Below are positions 25,427 through 34,250 of a DNA stretch of 64,000 nucleotides, one piece after another; within the stretch, counting starts at the first letter, position 1; every line of letters starts with the position of its first letter. The stretch is from Mycobacterium sp. ACS1612 (lineage in GTDB: Bacteria; Actinomycetota; Actinomycetes; Mycobacteriales; Mycobacteriaceae). The stretch is from NCBI RefSeq assembly GCF_001667505.1, contig NZ_LZHZ01000035.1:62001-126000 (forward strand). The letters run 5' to 3'. The notes under the pieces are model-generated. The model ran no database searches. It was not told the DNA's origin and saw only the letters and a program-made list of their open reading frames with translations. The translations under genes and the position numbers were made by a program.

Positions 25427-26275
25427 GCCGGCCAGGTGGCTTTCGCCGGGCAGGTGAGTCAGCTGCACATCTGGCAGCCGGGACACCACATGCCGGCCGT
25501 GCTCGAACGGGACGATGTGGTCACGGTCGCCGTGCCACCAGCGAACCGGCACCTTGACCTCGTCGAGCCGGAAGCCCCAGTCGCGGGCGAACACCACGAC
25601 GTCGGCGAAGGGCGCCGCGAGTTGCTTGCGGCTGCCGTTGAGCAGGTCGTCGAGGAACATTGCCTTGAACTCGGGCCGGACCAACAGCTGACGGTCCGCC
25701 TCGGGCGAGACGCTGGCATACGCGTACAGCGCAGGTTCGGCGACCGGCCGGATCAACCGGATCAACGTGCTGGCGGCCAACCGCAGCGGGGCCCCGGCGA
25801 TCTGGACCACCGGTGCGGCCGCCGAAATCAGCGTCGAGATGCCACCGCTGATCGCGTCCGGCCCCCGCACAGGGGCCACCCCGCCGAGCACACCGGCGGC
25901 CACCACGCGCTCGGGCATCGCGGCGGCGCAGGCCAGCGTGTACGGCCCGCCGCCGGACAGGCCGATGACCTCGAACTTGTCGATGCCCAGCGTGTCGGCG
26001 ATGGTCCGAAGGTCCTCGGCGAACGCGAACACCGTGTCGTACTGGAACGGAGTCGACGAGCCGATGCCCGGCCGGTCGACGCCGATCAGCCGGATCTGCC
26101 GCTGTTCGGCGAAGACGCGGGCCTCCATCGGGATCTGCCTGCGGGCGCCTGGCGTGCCGTGCAGCCAGAACACCGCGCGGCCGCGGGGGGCGCCGAACTC
26201 GGCGAACCCGATCTGGCGATCATCGCCGACGGCGATGTTGCCTTCCAGCTTCGGACGGGCGATTGCGACAACCAT
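25361..26275 (-). CDS. alpha/beta hydrolase
   Basis: 304 residues. Oxyanion HG in FWLHGTPGARRQ, nucleophile Ser in VIGLSGGGPYTLA, Asp in WHGDRDHIVPFEHG and His in PGESHLAGLG give a complete triad. No signal peptide. The substrate is not identifiable. It is the third gene of a probable amidase, hotdog-like protein, hydrolase transcript, spaced 15 bp after its neighbour, and it overlaps the end of mdcH on the other strand by 66 bp. Confidence 0.85.
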   Translation of the reverse strand: MVVAIARPKLEGNIAVGDDRQIGFAEFGAPRGRAVFWLHGTPGARRQIPMEARVFAEQRQIRLIGVDRPGIGSSTPFQYDTVFAFAEDLRTIADTLGIDKFEVIGLSGGGPYTLACAAAMPERVVAAGVLGGVAPVRGPDAISGGISTLISAAAPVVQIAGAPLRLAASTLIRLIRPVAEPALYAYASVSPEADRQLLVRPEFKAMFLDDLLNGSRKQLAAPFADVVVFARDWGFRLDEVKVPVRWWHGDRDHIVPFEHGRHVVSRLPDVQLTHLPGESHLAGLGRAEEILDTMLGLWDRTEQR

Positions 26276-26290
26276 GGCATGAGTGTCTCA

Positions 26291-27139
26291 TCACACCGAT
26301 CGGAACAGATACGAGCCCACTGTCGTGACCCGATCGCCCAGCCCCTCGTCGTACAACACAGTGCGGACGGCGACGGTGCCGTCGGCGCCGCTCATCGGCT
26401 CGCTTTCGACGCGGAACGGGCCGGCCTTGCCCCGGGCCATGAACATCACGTGCGACGAGACGCCCTGAACCCGGTCGGTGCCCGCGAGGGCGGCCGCGGC
26501 GTCGGTCGCAGCGGTTTCCAGGATGACGAACTGCGGGCCGATGTGCAGGGCGGCGTCGGGGGAGGCGACCTCGACGGCCAGTTCTGGCAGCGCCCAGCGG
26601 CCGTCGGGCCTGCGATGCCCGCCGAACACCTGCCACAGTGGCGGCAGATCGGGGGAGTCGACGACCTCCAGCGGGTTGGCCTCCATCCGCTGGAGCCCCT
26701 CGGGCGGGATGCCGATGCTGATGCCCTGGCCCTGGGTCAGGGCCAGCACCCGGTCGGGGTGGTCGGCGTCGACGATCTTCGATCGGCTGTAGCCCATCTG
26801 CCGACCGCGTTTGAGTTCCTCGGACACCATCTCGATGCGTCTGACGTCGCGGCCGGGATCGAGGATCTGACAGGAATGGATGACCGGATTGGGCACCGCC
26901 TCGAGATCGGACATGTGGCCGCCTTCGGGCGAGGCGATGCCCAACACCGCCAGCAGAAGACCACCCGCACCGTTGCGCATGTCGCGGCGGACGGTGACGG
27001 TGTTGTCCTCCGGGCCGAGGTCCATCTGCGCGTAGCTGCGGCCGATGTAGCGGTAGCTCAGCAGCCCGCCCCAGCGCCTGTGCAGTTCCTCCGCGTAGGC
27101 CTCGGGGGAATCGGTCAGCTCACGGATGTCGCGCACCAT
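26291..27139 (-). CDS. conserved mycobacterial protein, probably hotdog-fold thioesterase-like
   Basis: 282 residues, no signal or TM. The second half (ALHIGPQFVILETAATDAAA, then SSHVMFMARGKAGPFRVESE) has the strand-helix spacing of acyl-CoA thioesterase-like hotdog proteins, and the first half may be a second, diverged hotdog. This is inference from pattern only; no catalytic residue can be named. The gene is 9 bp downstream of an amidase gene and 15 bp upstream of a hydrolase gene, so the three likely act together. Confidence 0.75.
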   Translation of the reverse strand: MVRDIRELTDSPEAYAEELHRRWGGLLSYRYIGRSYAQMDLGPEDNTVTVRRDMRNGAGGLLLAVLGIASPEGGHMSDLEAVPNPVIHSCQILDPGRDVRRIEMVSEELKRGRQMGYSRSKIVDADHPDRVLALTQGQGISIGIPPEGLQRMEANPLEVVDSPDLPPLWQVFGGHRRPDGRWALPELAVEVASPDAALHIGPQFVILETAATDAAAALAGTDRVQGVSSHVMFMARGKAGPFRVESEPMSGADGTVAVRTVLYDEGLGDRVTTVGSYLFRSV

Positions 27140-27148
27140 GCCGCGACA

Positions 27149-28576
27149 TTACATACTGGGCCGCCGTTGTAACCATGGCATCGCGGTCTCGAGTTGCGCG
27201 GCGAGTTGCAGCAGGATGGTCTCGTCGGGCGCCATCAGCTGGACGCCGATCGGTAGGCCGTCGGCGGTGACGCCCAACGGCAGCGAGATCGCCGCCCAGC
27301 CAGTGACATTGGCCAGCGACGTCCAACCGGTGGCGGCGAACTCGACGTCGAAGAACGCCCGCGTCGTACCGCGCGGTTGATCCAGCAGCTTGTACGGCGG
27401 CGGCGGTGTCAGCAGCGTGGGCACCAGCAGCACGTCGTATCCGGTCATTCCCGCCACGAACCGGCGCGTCTGCGTGTGCACCGCACCGATCGCCTCCGCG
27501 TAGGCCAGGCCGGTCGTCGTGAACCCTTCGCGCACCATGACCCAGGTGCTCGGCTCGAATTCGTCCTCGTGTGGTTCCCGTCCGAGGTGCGCCGTCGCCA
27601 GCGCGTGCAATTGCGCGTTGCTGACGTTGTGCAGGACGGCGATCGCGTCGGCGACGGCGTCCGCGTCGATAGTGGGCGCCCCCGGTTCCACGACGTGGCC
27701 GAGGTCCTCGAGGGCGGCGCCCGCCCGCTCGACGGCGGCGACGACCTGCGGGTCGGTGGCGGGTCCCGGAAACGGTGACGAGGTCGCCAGCAGGATGCGC
27801 GTCACCGGCGGTTGCTGCGTGATCGCTTGCAGGAAAGGCACATTCGGAGTCGGGGCGTTGTACGGGTCGCCGGGGGCAGAGCCGGTGACAGCATCGAGGA
27901 GTGCGGCACTGTCACGCACGGTCCTGGTCAACGCATGCTCGTTGACCAGACCCTCCAGGCCGTGGCCCGCGCCCGGTGCGAACGAGGTGCGGGCGCGGCG
28001 GGGTTTGAGGCCGACCAGGCCGCAACACGATGCGGGCACCCGGATCGACCCGGTGCCGTCGCCTCCCGATGCCGCTGGCACCACACCCGCCGCCACCGCC
28101 GCGGCCGAACCGCCACTGGATCCGCCGGGCGTGATCGACGGCGACCACGGGTTCACCGTCGGGCCGAACAGTGAGGGCTCGGTCGTGCAGTGGTTACCCC
28201 ATTCCGGGGTATTGGTTTTGCCGAACACCACGAGACCCGCCGCCAGGTACCGATCGACGATCCAGGCCGACTCGGCCGCGACGTGTGTCCGCAGGGCACG
28301 GGAGCCCATCGCCTCCGGCGCGCCCGCGAGCGAGGCGCCAAGGTCCTTGAGCAGAAACGGAACTCCCGCGAGTGGACCCGTGGCGGTCAACGTCGCGGCC
28401 TGCTGACGGCCGCGATCGAAAAGGTCGGCGATGACGGCGTTCAGGGAGCGGGTGGCCTCGACGCGGAGGATGGCCGCCTCGAGCAGTTCCGTGGCCGTCG
28501 ATTCGCCGGAGGCCACCAGTTCGGCTTGGCCGACGGCATCGAGGTCGGCGAGCGCGAAAGCATCTGCGGTGTCCAT
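27149..28576 (-). CDS. amidase signature family enzyme
   Basis: 475 residues from ATG at 28576; an in-frame GTG two codons earlier (28582) is possible. The Ser-cisSer-Lys triad is present: K77 in FLLKDLGA, cis-Ser S154 in GGSSGGSAAAV and nucleophile S177 in GGDGTGSIRVPAS. The family hydrolyses amides; mycobacteria carry several (AmiA2, AmiB2 and others). The substrate is unknown. First gene of a three-gene minus-strand unit. Confidence 0.92.
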   Translation of the reverse strand: MDTADAFALADLDAVGQAELVASGESTATELLEAAILRVEATRSLNAVIADLFDRGRQQAATLTATGPLAGVPFLLKDLGASLAGAPEAMGSRALRTHVAAESAWIVDRYLAAGLVVFGKTNTPEWGNHCTTEPSLFGPTVNPWSPSITPGGSSGGSAAAVAAGVVPAASGGDGTGSIRVPASCCGLVGLKPRRARTSFAPGAGHGLEGLVNEHALTRTVRDSAALLDAVTGSAPGDPYNAPTPNVPFLQAITQQPPVTRILLATSSPFPGPATDPQVVAAVERAGAALEDLGHVVEPGAPTIDADAVADAIAVLHNVSNAQLHALATAHLGREPHEDEFEPSTWVMVREGFTTTGLAYAEAIGAVHTQTRRFVAGMTGYDVLLVPTLLTPPPPYKLLDQPRGTTRAFFDVEFAATGWTSLANVTGWAAISLPLGVTADGLPIGVQLMAPDETILLQLAAQLETAMPWLQRRPSM

Positions 28577-28657
28577 TGGCACGGATCATTCAACGCAGTG
28601 CTTCGCACGGCAACTCGAGGCGGCGCCGCCAGGCCGAACCACCTCCTCGGGGTGGGG

Positions 28658-28909
28658 TCAGAGCACAGGGCGGCGGGGTGATCTACCCATTTCGTAGCCT
28701 GCGGGGAAGGACATCTCGATGACCCGGAGCTGGTCGTTGGCTTTGGATTCCAGCTCAAGCACGACGCAGCCGCCACCGAGTACCTTGGATTCCAAAACGA
28801 TGTAGTGCGCACCGCCACCGTTGACGTCGGTGACATGTTCCCCCGACCGCAGCGCCTCGACGGGCACAAGCTCGGGGGCTTGCAAATGGTGTGGTTCCAC
28901 CTTGGCCAC
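28658..28909 (-). CDS. small conserved protein, about 83 aa
   Basis: No ATG is usable; GTG at 28909 gives 83 residues (a second GTG three codons later is possible). The sequence is protein-like and non-repetitive: VEALRSGEHVTDVNGGGAHY, then VVLELESKANDQLRVIEMSF. No domain recognised. Extension to the ATG at 29029 would run antisense into the next gene and is unlikely. Confidence 0.5.
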   Translation of the reverse strand: MAKVEPHHLQAPELVPVEALRSGEHVTDVNGGGAHYIVLESKVLGGGCVVLELESKANDQLRVIEMSFPAGYEMGRSPRRPVL

Positions 28910-28955
28910 CGTAGGCGAGTGGACGACGACGGTGGGCGGAATTCGCCCGACCGGC

Positions 28956-29324
28956 TCAGCCGCCGACCGCGATCGAGTAGCCGACGCCACCCAGCGCCAC
29001 CGCCACCCCGCACAACAGCAGTGTTGCAATCGCGACGGGCCAGCCGGGTTTGCGCCGATACAACTGGATCACGGTGACCACCAACCCGGCCACGCCGATG
29101 CCGAAGGCCGCCAGCAACGCCGTGCCTACGGCGGTGACAGCACCGTCGATGCTGCAGGTTTCCGGCGGGCAGTGGTCCAGGAATGCGAGCAGCAACAACC
29201 CCATGACCGCCGCGGTCGCCCCGAACACGACCGTGAGAACTCCGACGACGATCGAAATGGACAAGTCGGCGGCGGAAATCGGCGGCTTCGACGCCGGTGG
29301 CGGCGGATGACCGGGATACGCCAT
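28956..29324 (-). CDS. small membrane protein, three TM segments
   Basis: 122 residues. A proline-rich cytoplasmic start (YPGHPPPPASKPP) is followed by hydrophobic spans at about 22-50, 63-87 and 95-119. A CPPETC motif between the first and second spans could form a disulfide on the outer face. Function unknown. It is divergent from fadD with 59 bp between the starts. Confidence 0.7.
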   Translation of the reverse strand: MAYPGHPPPPASKPPISAADLSISIVVGVLTVVFGATAAVMGLLLLAFLDHCPPETCSIDGAVTAVGTALLAAFGIGVAGLVVTVIQLYRRKPGWPVAIATLLLCGVAVALGGVGYSIAVGG

Positions 29325-29383
29325 GTCACGGATGCTAATGGGTACTGCCTGCCATGATGGGGCAGACGACCATTGGGGTGGAC

Positions 29384-31015
29384 ATGCAGAGCACGATGCA
29401 GGATTTCCCGCTGACAGTGACCGGCATTCTTCGGCACGGCACGGGCTGGCACTCGAACCGACGCGTCATCACCGCCACCGGTGACGGGTACCGCGACGCC
29501 AGCTACGGCGAGTTCGGAACGCGGGTGGCGCAACTCGCACACGGCCTGCGGCAACTCGGCGTCGCTGACGGGGATCGCGTCGCGACGTTCATGTGGAACA
29601 ACCAGGAACACCTCGAAACCTACTTCGCGGCACCGTGCATGGGCGCGGTGCTGCACACACTGAACATCCGGTTGGCAGGCGAGCAGATCGCCTTCATCGC
29701 CAACCAGGCAGAAGACCGCGTCGTGGTGGTGAACATGTCGCTGGCGCCGCTACTTGCCGATGTGCTGCCACAGCTGACCTCGGTTCAGACCGTGATCGCG
29801 GTCGGCGAAGGCGACCTGGCGTCGCTCATTGCGTCGGGGAAGGACGTGATCCGCTACGACGATCTGCTCGACGGCCAGCCACTGGAGTTCGACTGGCCCG
29901 ATCTCGACGAAAGATGCGCCGCCGCAATGTGTTACACGAGCGGCACGACCGGAAATCCGAAGGGTGTGGTGTACAGCCACCGCTCCAGTTACCTGCATTC
30001 GATGTCGGTGTGCACCGCCAACGGCCTCGGCCTGAGCGACGGCGACCGCGTCCTTCCGGTCGTGCCGATGTTCCACGCGAATGCGTGGGGTCAGCCGTAT
30101 GCGGCGGTGATGGCCGGGGCCGACCTGCTGCTACCGGACCGCTTCCTGCAGGCCGAACCGTTGGTCGACATGATCGAACAGCGGCGCCCGACCGTAGCCG
30201 CCGCGGTGCCGACCATCTGGAACGATGTGCTGCAATACCTGCAAGCCAATCCCGGCCGCGACATCTCGTCGCTGCGGATCGTGGCCTGCGGCGGTTCGGC
30301 TGTCCCCGTTGGGTTGATGAAGGAATACGAGCAGTCCTACGGCGTCCACATCCGGCAGGCCTGGGGCATGACGGAGACCTCGCCGCTGGCGGCGATCGCG
30401 ACACCGCCGCCGGAGGCCGACGAGGCGGACCACTGGGCCCTGCGCGCCACCGCGGGCCGGGTGATCAGCGGAGTCGACGTCCGACTCGTCGACGATGCCG
30501 GATGCGTGCTACCCAACGACGGTAAGGCCGTGGGCGAGATCGAGATTCGCGGACCGTGGATCACCGGTTCGTACTATCAGAATGCCGATCCCGCCAAGTT
30601 CGACGACGGCTGGCTTCGCACCGGGGACGTCGGCCGCATCGATCCGCAGGGTTTCATCACGCTGACCGATCGCGCCAAGGACGTCATCAAGTCGGGCGGC
30701 GAGTGGATTTCGTCGGTCGAATTGGAACTGCTGCTGATGGACCATCCCGCGGTGCTGGAGGCGGCGGTGGTGGCGGTGCCCGACGACCGGTGGCAGGAAC
30801 GACCGTTGGCGGCGGTGGTGGTCAAACAGGATGCTGTGATCACCGCGCCTGAATTGCGAAAGCATCTGTGCGACAGGGTGGCTCGGTTCTGGCTGCCCGA
30901 GCGCTGGACGTTCATCGACGAAGTGCCGAAGACCAGCGTCGGCAAGTTCGACAAGAAGGTGATCAGGGCCCGCTACGCCGACGGCGGTTTCGACGTTGTC
31001 GAGTGTCGGGACTGA
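29384..31015 (+). CDS. FadD-type acyl-CoA ligase
   Basis: 543 residues from ATG at 29384, the start that matches the typical MQSTMQDFPLT beginning; an ATG at 29354 is in frame. ANL-family motifs: P-loop YTSGTTGNPKGV, QAWGMTETSPLAA, GWLRTGDVG, DVIKSGGEWISSVE and the C-terminal catalytic Lys in TSVGKFDKK. It activates a medium- or long-chain fatty acid as CoA ester through an acyl-AMP. Resembles FadD14 of M. tuberculosis in its N-terminus, but I would not fix the number. It overlaps the convergent oxygenase gene by 43 bp. Confidence 0.9.
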   Translation: MQSTMQDFPLTVTGILRHGTGWHSNRRVITATGDGYRDASYGEFGTRVAQLAHGLRQLGVADGDRVATFMWNNQEHLETYFAAPCMGAVLHTLNIRLAGEQIAFIANQAEDRVVVVNMSLAPLLADVLPQLTSVQTVIAVGEGDLASLIASGKDVIRYDDLLDGQPLEFDWPDLDERCAAAMCYTSGTTGNPKGVVYSHRSSYLHSMSVCTANGLGLSDGDRVLPVVPMFHANAWGQPYAAVMAGADLLLPDRFLQAEPLVDMIEQRRPTVAAAVPTIWNDVLQYLQANPGRDISSLRIVACGGSAVPVGLMKEYEQSYGVHIRQAWGMTETSPLAAIATPPPEADEADHWALRATAGRVISGVDVRLVDDAGCVLPNDGKAVGEIEIRGPWITGSYYQNADPAKFDDGWLRTGDVGRIDPQGFITLTDRAKDVIKSGGEWISSVELELLLMDHPAVLEAAVVAVPDDRWQERPLAAVVVKQDAVITAPELRKHLCDRVARFWLPERWTFIDEVPKTSVGKFDKKVIRARYADGGFDVVECRD

Positions 31016-31869
31016 ACGGTAGTCATCGCCCATCGGATACCGCCGACCACGAGACGCCCGGCCGTCCGGATGACTGTGGCCTCGATCGGTGGGAAGTACG
31101 GCAGCAGCAACGGCATCCTGGCCCAACTCGGCAGCGTCGACACCGACGTGGCGGCCAGCAGACCGTAGGGCGCGCGCGCCGCCAGCGGCAGCGGGGGAGT
31201 CAGCAGCAAAAAACGGGCCGCGTCGCGCGCCGCGGGCGTGCCTTCGAGTTCTGGGCGGTACGCCTCGATCCGGTCATGTAAGTCGGATTCCGTCAGCGGC
31301 GGATCGGGCACGCCGAGCGCCCTTGCCACACAGGCGGTGTCGGCGACGTACCCGTCGCGGCCGTCCTGGTCGAGCGGTTGCGCACCGTAGAGCCGGTGGG
31401 CGAGCAGGAAGCTGTCGACCTCGGCGATGTGGACCCATTCGAGTAGGTGCGGATCCGACGCCCGGTACCGCCTGCCGTCCGGGGCAGTGCCGCGCACGCG
31501 TTGGTGGATGCCGCGCACCTTGTCGACGGCGCGTTGCGCATCGTCTGCGGGCCCGAAGGTGGTGACCGCGAGGAAGGTGCTGGTGCGCTGCAGCCGGCCC
31601 CACGGGTCGCCGCGGTAATCGGAGTGCTCGGCAACGCCCGCCATCGCCAGGGGATGCAGCGACTGCAGCAGCAGAGCGCGAAGGCCGCCGACGAACATCG
31701 ACGCGTCGGCGTGCACTCTGCGGATCGGGCGGTCCTCTCCGAACCAGCGTGGGCCCGGTGTCTCGTGAATGCGCGCGCGGTTAGCGGGACCGTCGGGTCC
31801 CGCCACCATGCCGAACAGGCTGCGCCCCAGAGACTGGCGCACCGCGCCGAGATCTGGCAACACCGTCAT
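30973..31869 (-). CDS. oxygenase MpaB family (DUF2236) protein
   Basis: 298 residues. Family features: VHADASMFVGGLRALLLQSL near residue 52, PLAMAGVAEHSDYRGDPWGR with the conserved His, and the central HLLEWVHIAEVDSFL. DUF2236/MpaB proteins include latex-clearing-type oxygenases that bind heme b through conserved His and Arg residues; mycobacterial members are uncharacterised. No signal peptide. The 3' end overlaps fadD on the other strand. Confidence 0.85.
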   Translation of the reverse strand: MTVLPDLGAVRQSLGRSLFGMVAGPDGPANRARIHETPGPRWFGEDRPIRRVHADASMFVGGLRALLLQSLHPLAMAGVAEHSDYRGDPWGRLQRTSTFLAVTTFGPADDAQRAVDKVRGIHQRVRGTAPDGRRYRASDPHLLEWVHIAEVDSFLLAHRLYGAQPLDQDGRDGYVADTACVARALGVPDPPLTESDLHDRIEAYRPELEGTPAARDAARFLLLTPPLPLAARAPYGLLAATSVSTLPSWARMPLLLPYFPPIEATVIRTAGRLVVGGIRWAMTTVQSRHSTTSKPPSA

Positions 31870-31972
31870 GGCATCGACGGTACGCGAACGGATCTGCCGT
31901 TTCGGCCTTCGAACGGGGCGTCAATTATTAGTGTCGAGGCACGCAGGCACCGACGAACGGCAGGTAGCAACG

Positions 31973-32488
31973 ATGCGGCAGCGCGTTCTGAACACCGTGG
32001 CAGCGATGGTCGTGGCGATGCCCGCGATCCTTGCGGTGGGTAGCCCGGCCGCGAATGCCGACGGACCCACCGGGGGCGCGACGGGCGGCGGCGGAACCTT
32101 CCTGGCGTTCACGCAGATCTTGCGGCGGTGCGACTTCAGCGGCAACACCCACGTCGGGCCGACCGGGTATGCGGGACCAACCGCAACCGTGCGGCGGGTG
32201 GGTGGCGAAGTGGTCGCCGACGTGCAGGTGGTCAGGGCGATCCCGGGCACCGTCTACGTCGTGGGCTTGGTGCAGATGCCTCACTCGTCGGCCGTCGGCT
32301 GCAACCCCGGCGATCCCGGCGTGATCTCCGGTGTGCTCACCGCCGACGGATTGGGCAGCGGCAGCGTGACCATCAGGGGACCGGTCGCGTCCGACACCAC
32401 GGGTGCGTGGATGTACCTCAGTCGGCCGGGTTATCTGTCCCAGACCCCGGACGAGTTCTACACCTCCGACTTCGTGGCGAAACTCTAG
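31973..32488 (+). CDS. secreted protein of unknown function
   Basis: 171 residues. Sec signal peptide with core VAAMVVAMPAILAVGSP and a likely cleavage at ANA-DGP. The mature part is Gly/Thr-rich, beta-rich, with two Cys (ILRRCDFSG and AVGCNPGD) that can form a disulfide. No family recognised. It is divergent from the MpaB-family gene, and its stop overlaps the stop of the convergent frameshifted gene by 4 bp. Confidence 0.8.
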   Translation: MRQRVLNTVAAMVVAMPAILAVGSPAANADGPTGGATGGGGTFLAFTQILRRCDFSGNTHVGPTGYAGPTATVRRVGGEVVADVQVVRAIPGTVYVVGLVQMPHSSAVGCNPGDPGVISGVLTADGLGSGSVTIRGPVASDTTGAWMYLSRPGYLSQTPDEFYTSDFVAKL

Positions 32489-33059
32489 GGCCACCGGTAT
32501 TCGAGCATCGGTTCCTCTTTGAGCAGTGCGCCACCCGCGGTGACGCGCAGTTCGGTCGGCGACACGGAGTAGGTCACGCTGGCGTGCCGCGCGACGAACC
32601 GGTGCGGTTCGGTATTGCGGGCCGCCGTGGTGAGCACCGCGTCGTCACTGAGCCGAACGCCGCGGCACCCGTATCGACCACTTTCGTCGCCGCAGATCAC
32701 CACCAGTGACCCGGACGTCCTGCCGATCGCGACGGCGGTCTGGGCGCCGTCGCACCGAGCGGGGGAGTTGAGGAATCCTCTCGCGTCAGTCGCGAATGGC
32801 ACGGGCGGCGCCGGACGACCGCGGGCGGCGTCGACGGCCTGGCGATCGAACGGGGAACAGATTCGTGAGTGGCCCACTTGACCACCGTGCCCACCGAAAC
32901 GATCAGTGCCGCAAGCAGTGCCGCCGACCCACCCAGCGCCAGCCGTTTGCGCAACACCAGTTGTCGGGGCGAAGGCGGTTTCCGGTGCCGGCCGCGGGTT
33001 ACGAAGATCGCGTCAGATACCCCGAGCTGGTGACCAAGGTCGCTCCCGTCATGCAACAT
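32485..33059 (-). pseudogene. membrane-anchored protein split by a frameshift
   Basis: Two minus-strand frames look like halves of one gene. Frame 1 (from ATG 33059) encodes a cytoplasmic stretch and a TM segment (LGGSAALLAALIVSVGTVVKWATHES), then degenerates into Arg/Pro-rich noise. Frame 2 (ends 32485) becomes protein-like at the same place (FDRQAVDAARG, then VAIGRTSGSLVVICGDESG, LRVTAGG). The switch is near a run of four G at 32852-32855; loss of one base there would explain it. Intact, it would be a single-pass protein of about 190 residues with an external domain. Sequencing error is the alternative. Confidence 0.6.
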
Positions 33060-33163
33060 CGTGCACTGTGTGTGCGGACATTCTGCACGACACCGCCGCT
33101 GTGGAAAATCGGCGGCTGGTGACGCGAATCTTGTTGCAACACGGACAATTTGCTAGCTACGCA

Positions 33164-33191
33164 TTGACGCTCGCGACAGTAACAATAAGGT
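33164..33191 (+). promoter_or_regulatory. promoter of the DUF1330 gene, probably leaderless
   Basis: TTGACG at 33164-33169 and TAAGGT at 33186-33191 (matching the mycobacterial -10 TANNNT) are 16 bp apart. The GTG start at 33198 lies 6 bp beyond the -10, so transcription and translation would begin at the same base. Confidence 0.45.
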
Positions 33192-33197
33192 GGCCGG

Positions 33198-33491
33198 GTG
33201 ACCGTCTTCGCCATCGCACAACTGAAGTTCACCGACCGCGACTCCTACAACCGCTACCAGGCGGCGTTCATGGATGTGTTCTCCCGGTACTCGGGCACGC
33301 TCTTGGCCGCCGACGAGGCGCCGCAGGTGATCGAAGGCGAGTGGGACCGCGACAAGGTGGTGTTGATGAGCTTTCCTGACGAACAAGCGTTTCGGGATTG
33401 GGCCCAATCGCCTGACTATCAACGCATTTCAGAAGACAGACGGGCAGGCGCCGAGACGGTGGTGCTGCTGGTGCAAGCTATCCGGGGATGA
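33198..33491 (+). CDS. DUF1330 domain protein
   Basis: 97 residues from GTG at 33198. The dimeric alpha/beta-barrel fold of DUF1330 is suggested by FTDRDSYNRYQAAFMDVFSR, GTLLAADEAPQVIEGEWDRD and KVVLMSFPDEQAFRDWAQSP. The family is small ferredoxin-like proteins without a firm function. It overlaps the convergent yaaA stop by 14 bp. Confidence 0.85.
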   Translation: MTVFAIAQLKFTDRDSYNRYQAAFMDVFSRYSGTLLAADEAPQVIEGEWDRDKVVLMSFPDEQAFRDWAQSPDYQRISEDRRAGAETVVLLVQAIRG

Positions 33492-34224
33492 CCACGGTGA
33501 GCTCGTTGCCTTGACGCTCGACCTGCATGCCTGCCCGCCGCGCCACACTTGCCACCTGCGCCGCATCGCCCGGCTCCGTGCGAGTGGTAGCCAGCACCCT
33601 GGCCAGCCGACCCTTGTGCGCCTTGTTGAAGTGACTCACCACGGTGCGCTGACCATCGGAGCGCTCGGCCACCACGTCCACCTTGACGGCGTCTGGCAAC
33701 CGTCCCAGCGCGGCGTAGGAACCAGAACGGAGATCGACGACCAACTCCTGCGACGCGATCTCCTTCAGCACGGGTTCCAGCAGCGGCCGCCATCGCGACG
33801 CCAGCGTCGACTGGCCGGGCAGCTTCGAGGTCGCGGAAAGCCGGTAGGCGGGCACCGGATCATCGGCCCGCAGCATGCCGAACAGTGCGGAGCCGACCGC
33901 GAGTCGGCCGCGGGCGCGCGCGGCGGATGCGCCGCGCAGCGAGCCGATGTCCAGGACGTCGTAGAGCACCCCGGTGTAGCGGTCGATCGCAGGCAACGTC
34001 GCCGCAGTGCGCAGATTTGCGTTGCGCTCGATCTCGGCACTTTGGGACGCGGAGATGGAAAGCGCCTTGCGGGAGGCGTCGTGGTCGTCGGCGAGCGCGA
34101 CGAGTTCGTCGATCAGCGACGCACGCAACGGCTCGAGCTTCGGGTAGCTGAGCGCATCCAACCTCAGGGGCGGACCCTCACCCCCGGCGCGCTTGGTTTC
34201 CGACGGCGGCAGCAGCACGATCAC
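33478..34224 (-). CDS. yaaA: YaaA family peroxide-stress protein (DUF328)
   Basis: 248 residues. The N-terminus IVLLPPSETKRAGGEGPPL is the family hallmark; further conserved parts are AIDRYTGVLYDVLD, SALFGMLRADDPVPAYRLS, VVDLRSGSYAAL and VSHFNKAHKGRLAR. E. coli YaaA lowers free iron under peroxide stress and binds DNA through a helix-hairpin-helix-like motif. Single gene here, convergent with DUF1330. Confidence 0.9.
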   Translation of the reverse strand: MIVLLPPSETKRAGGEGPPLRLDALSYPKLEPLRASLIDELVALADDHDASRKALSISASQSAEIERNANLRTAATLPAIDRYTGVLYDVLDIGSLRGASAARARGRLAVGSALFGMLRADDPVPAYRLSATSKLPGQSTLASRWRPLLEPVLKEIASQELVVDLRSGSYAALGRLPDAVKVDVVAERSDGQRTVVSHFNKAHKGRLARVLATTRTEPGDAAQVASVARRAGMQVERQGNELTVVIPG

Positions 34225-34250
34225 GATCGAGACGCTAGCCGAGCCGCGGA

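Noticed and set aside
25436-27172. 578-aa plus-strand reading
   Set aside because: Antisense to the alpha/beta hydrolase and hotdog-like genes; low-complexity composition.
28910-29029. Longer start (ATG 29029) for the 83-aa protein
   Set aside because: The added part is antisense to the small membrane protein and Cys/Arg/Trp-rich.
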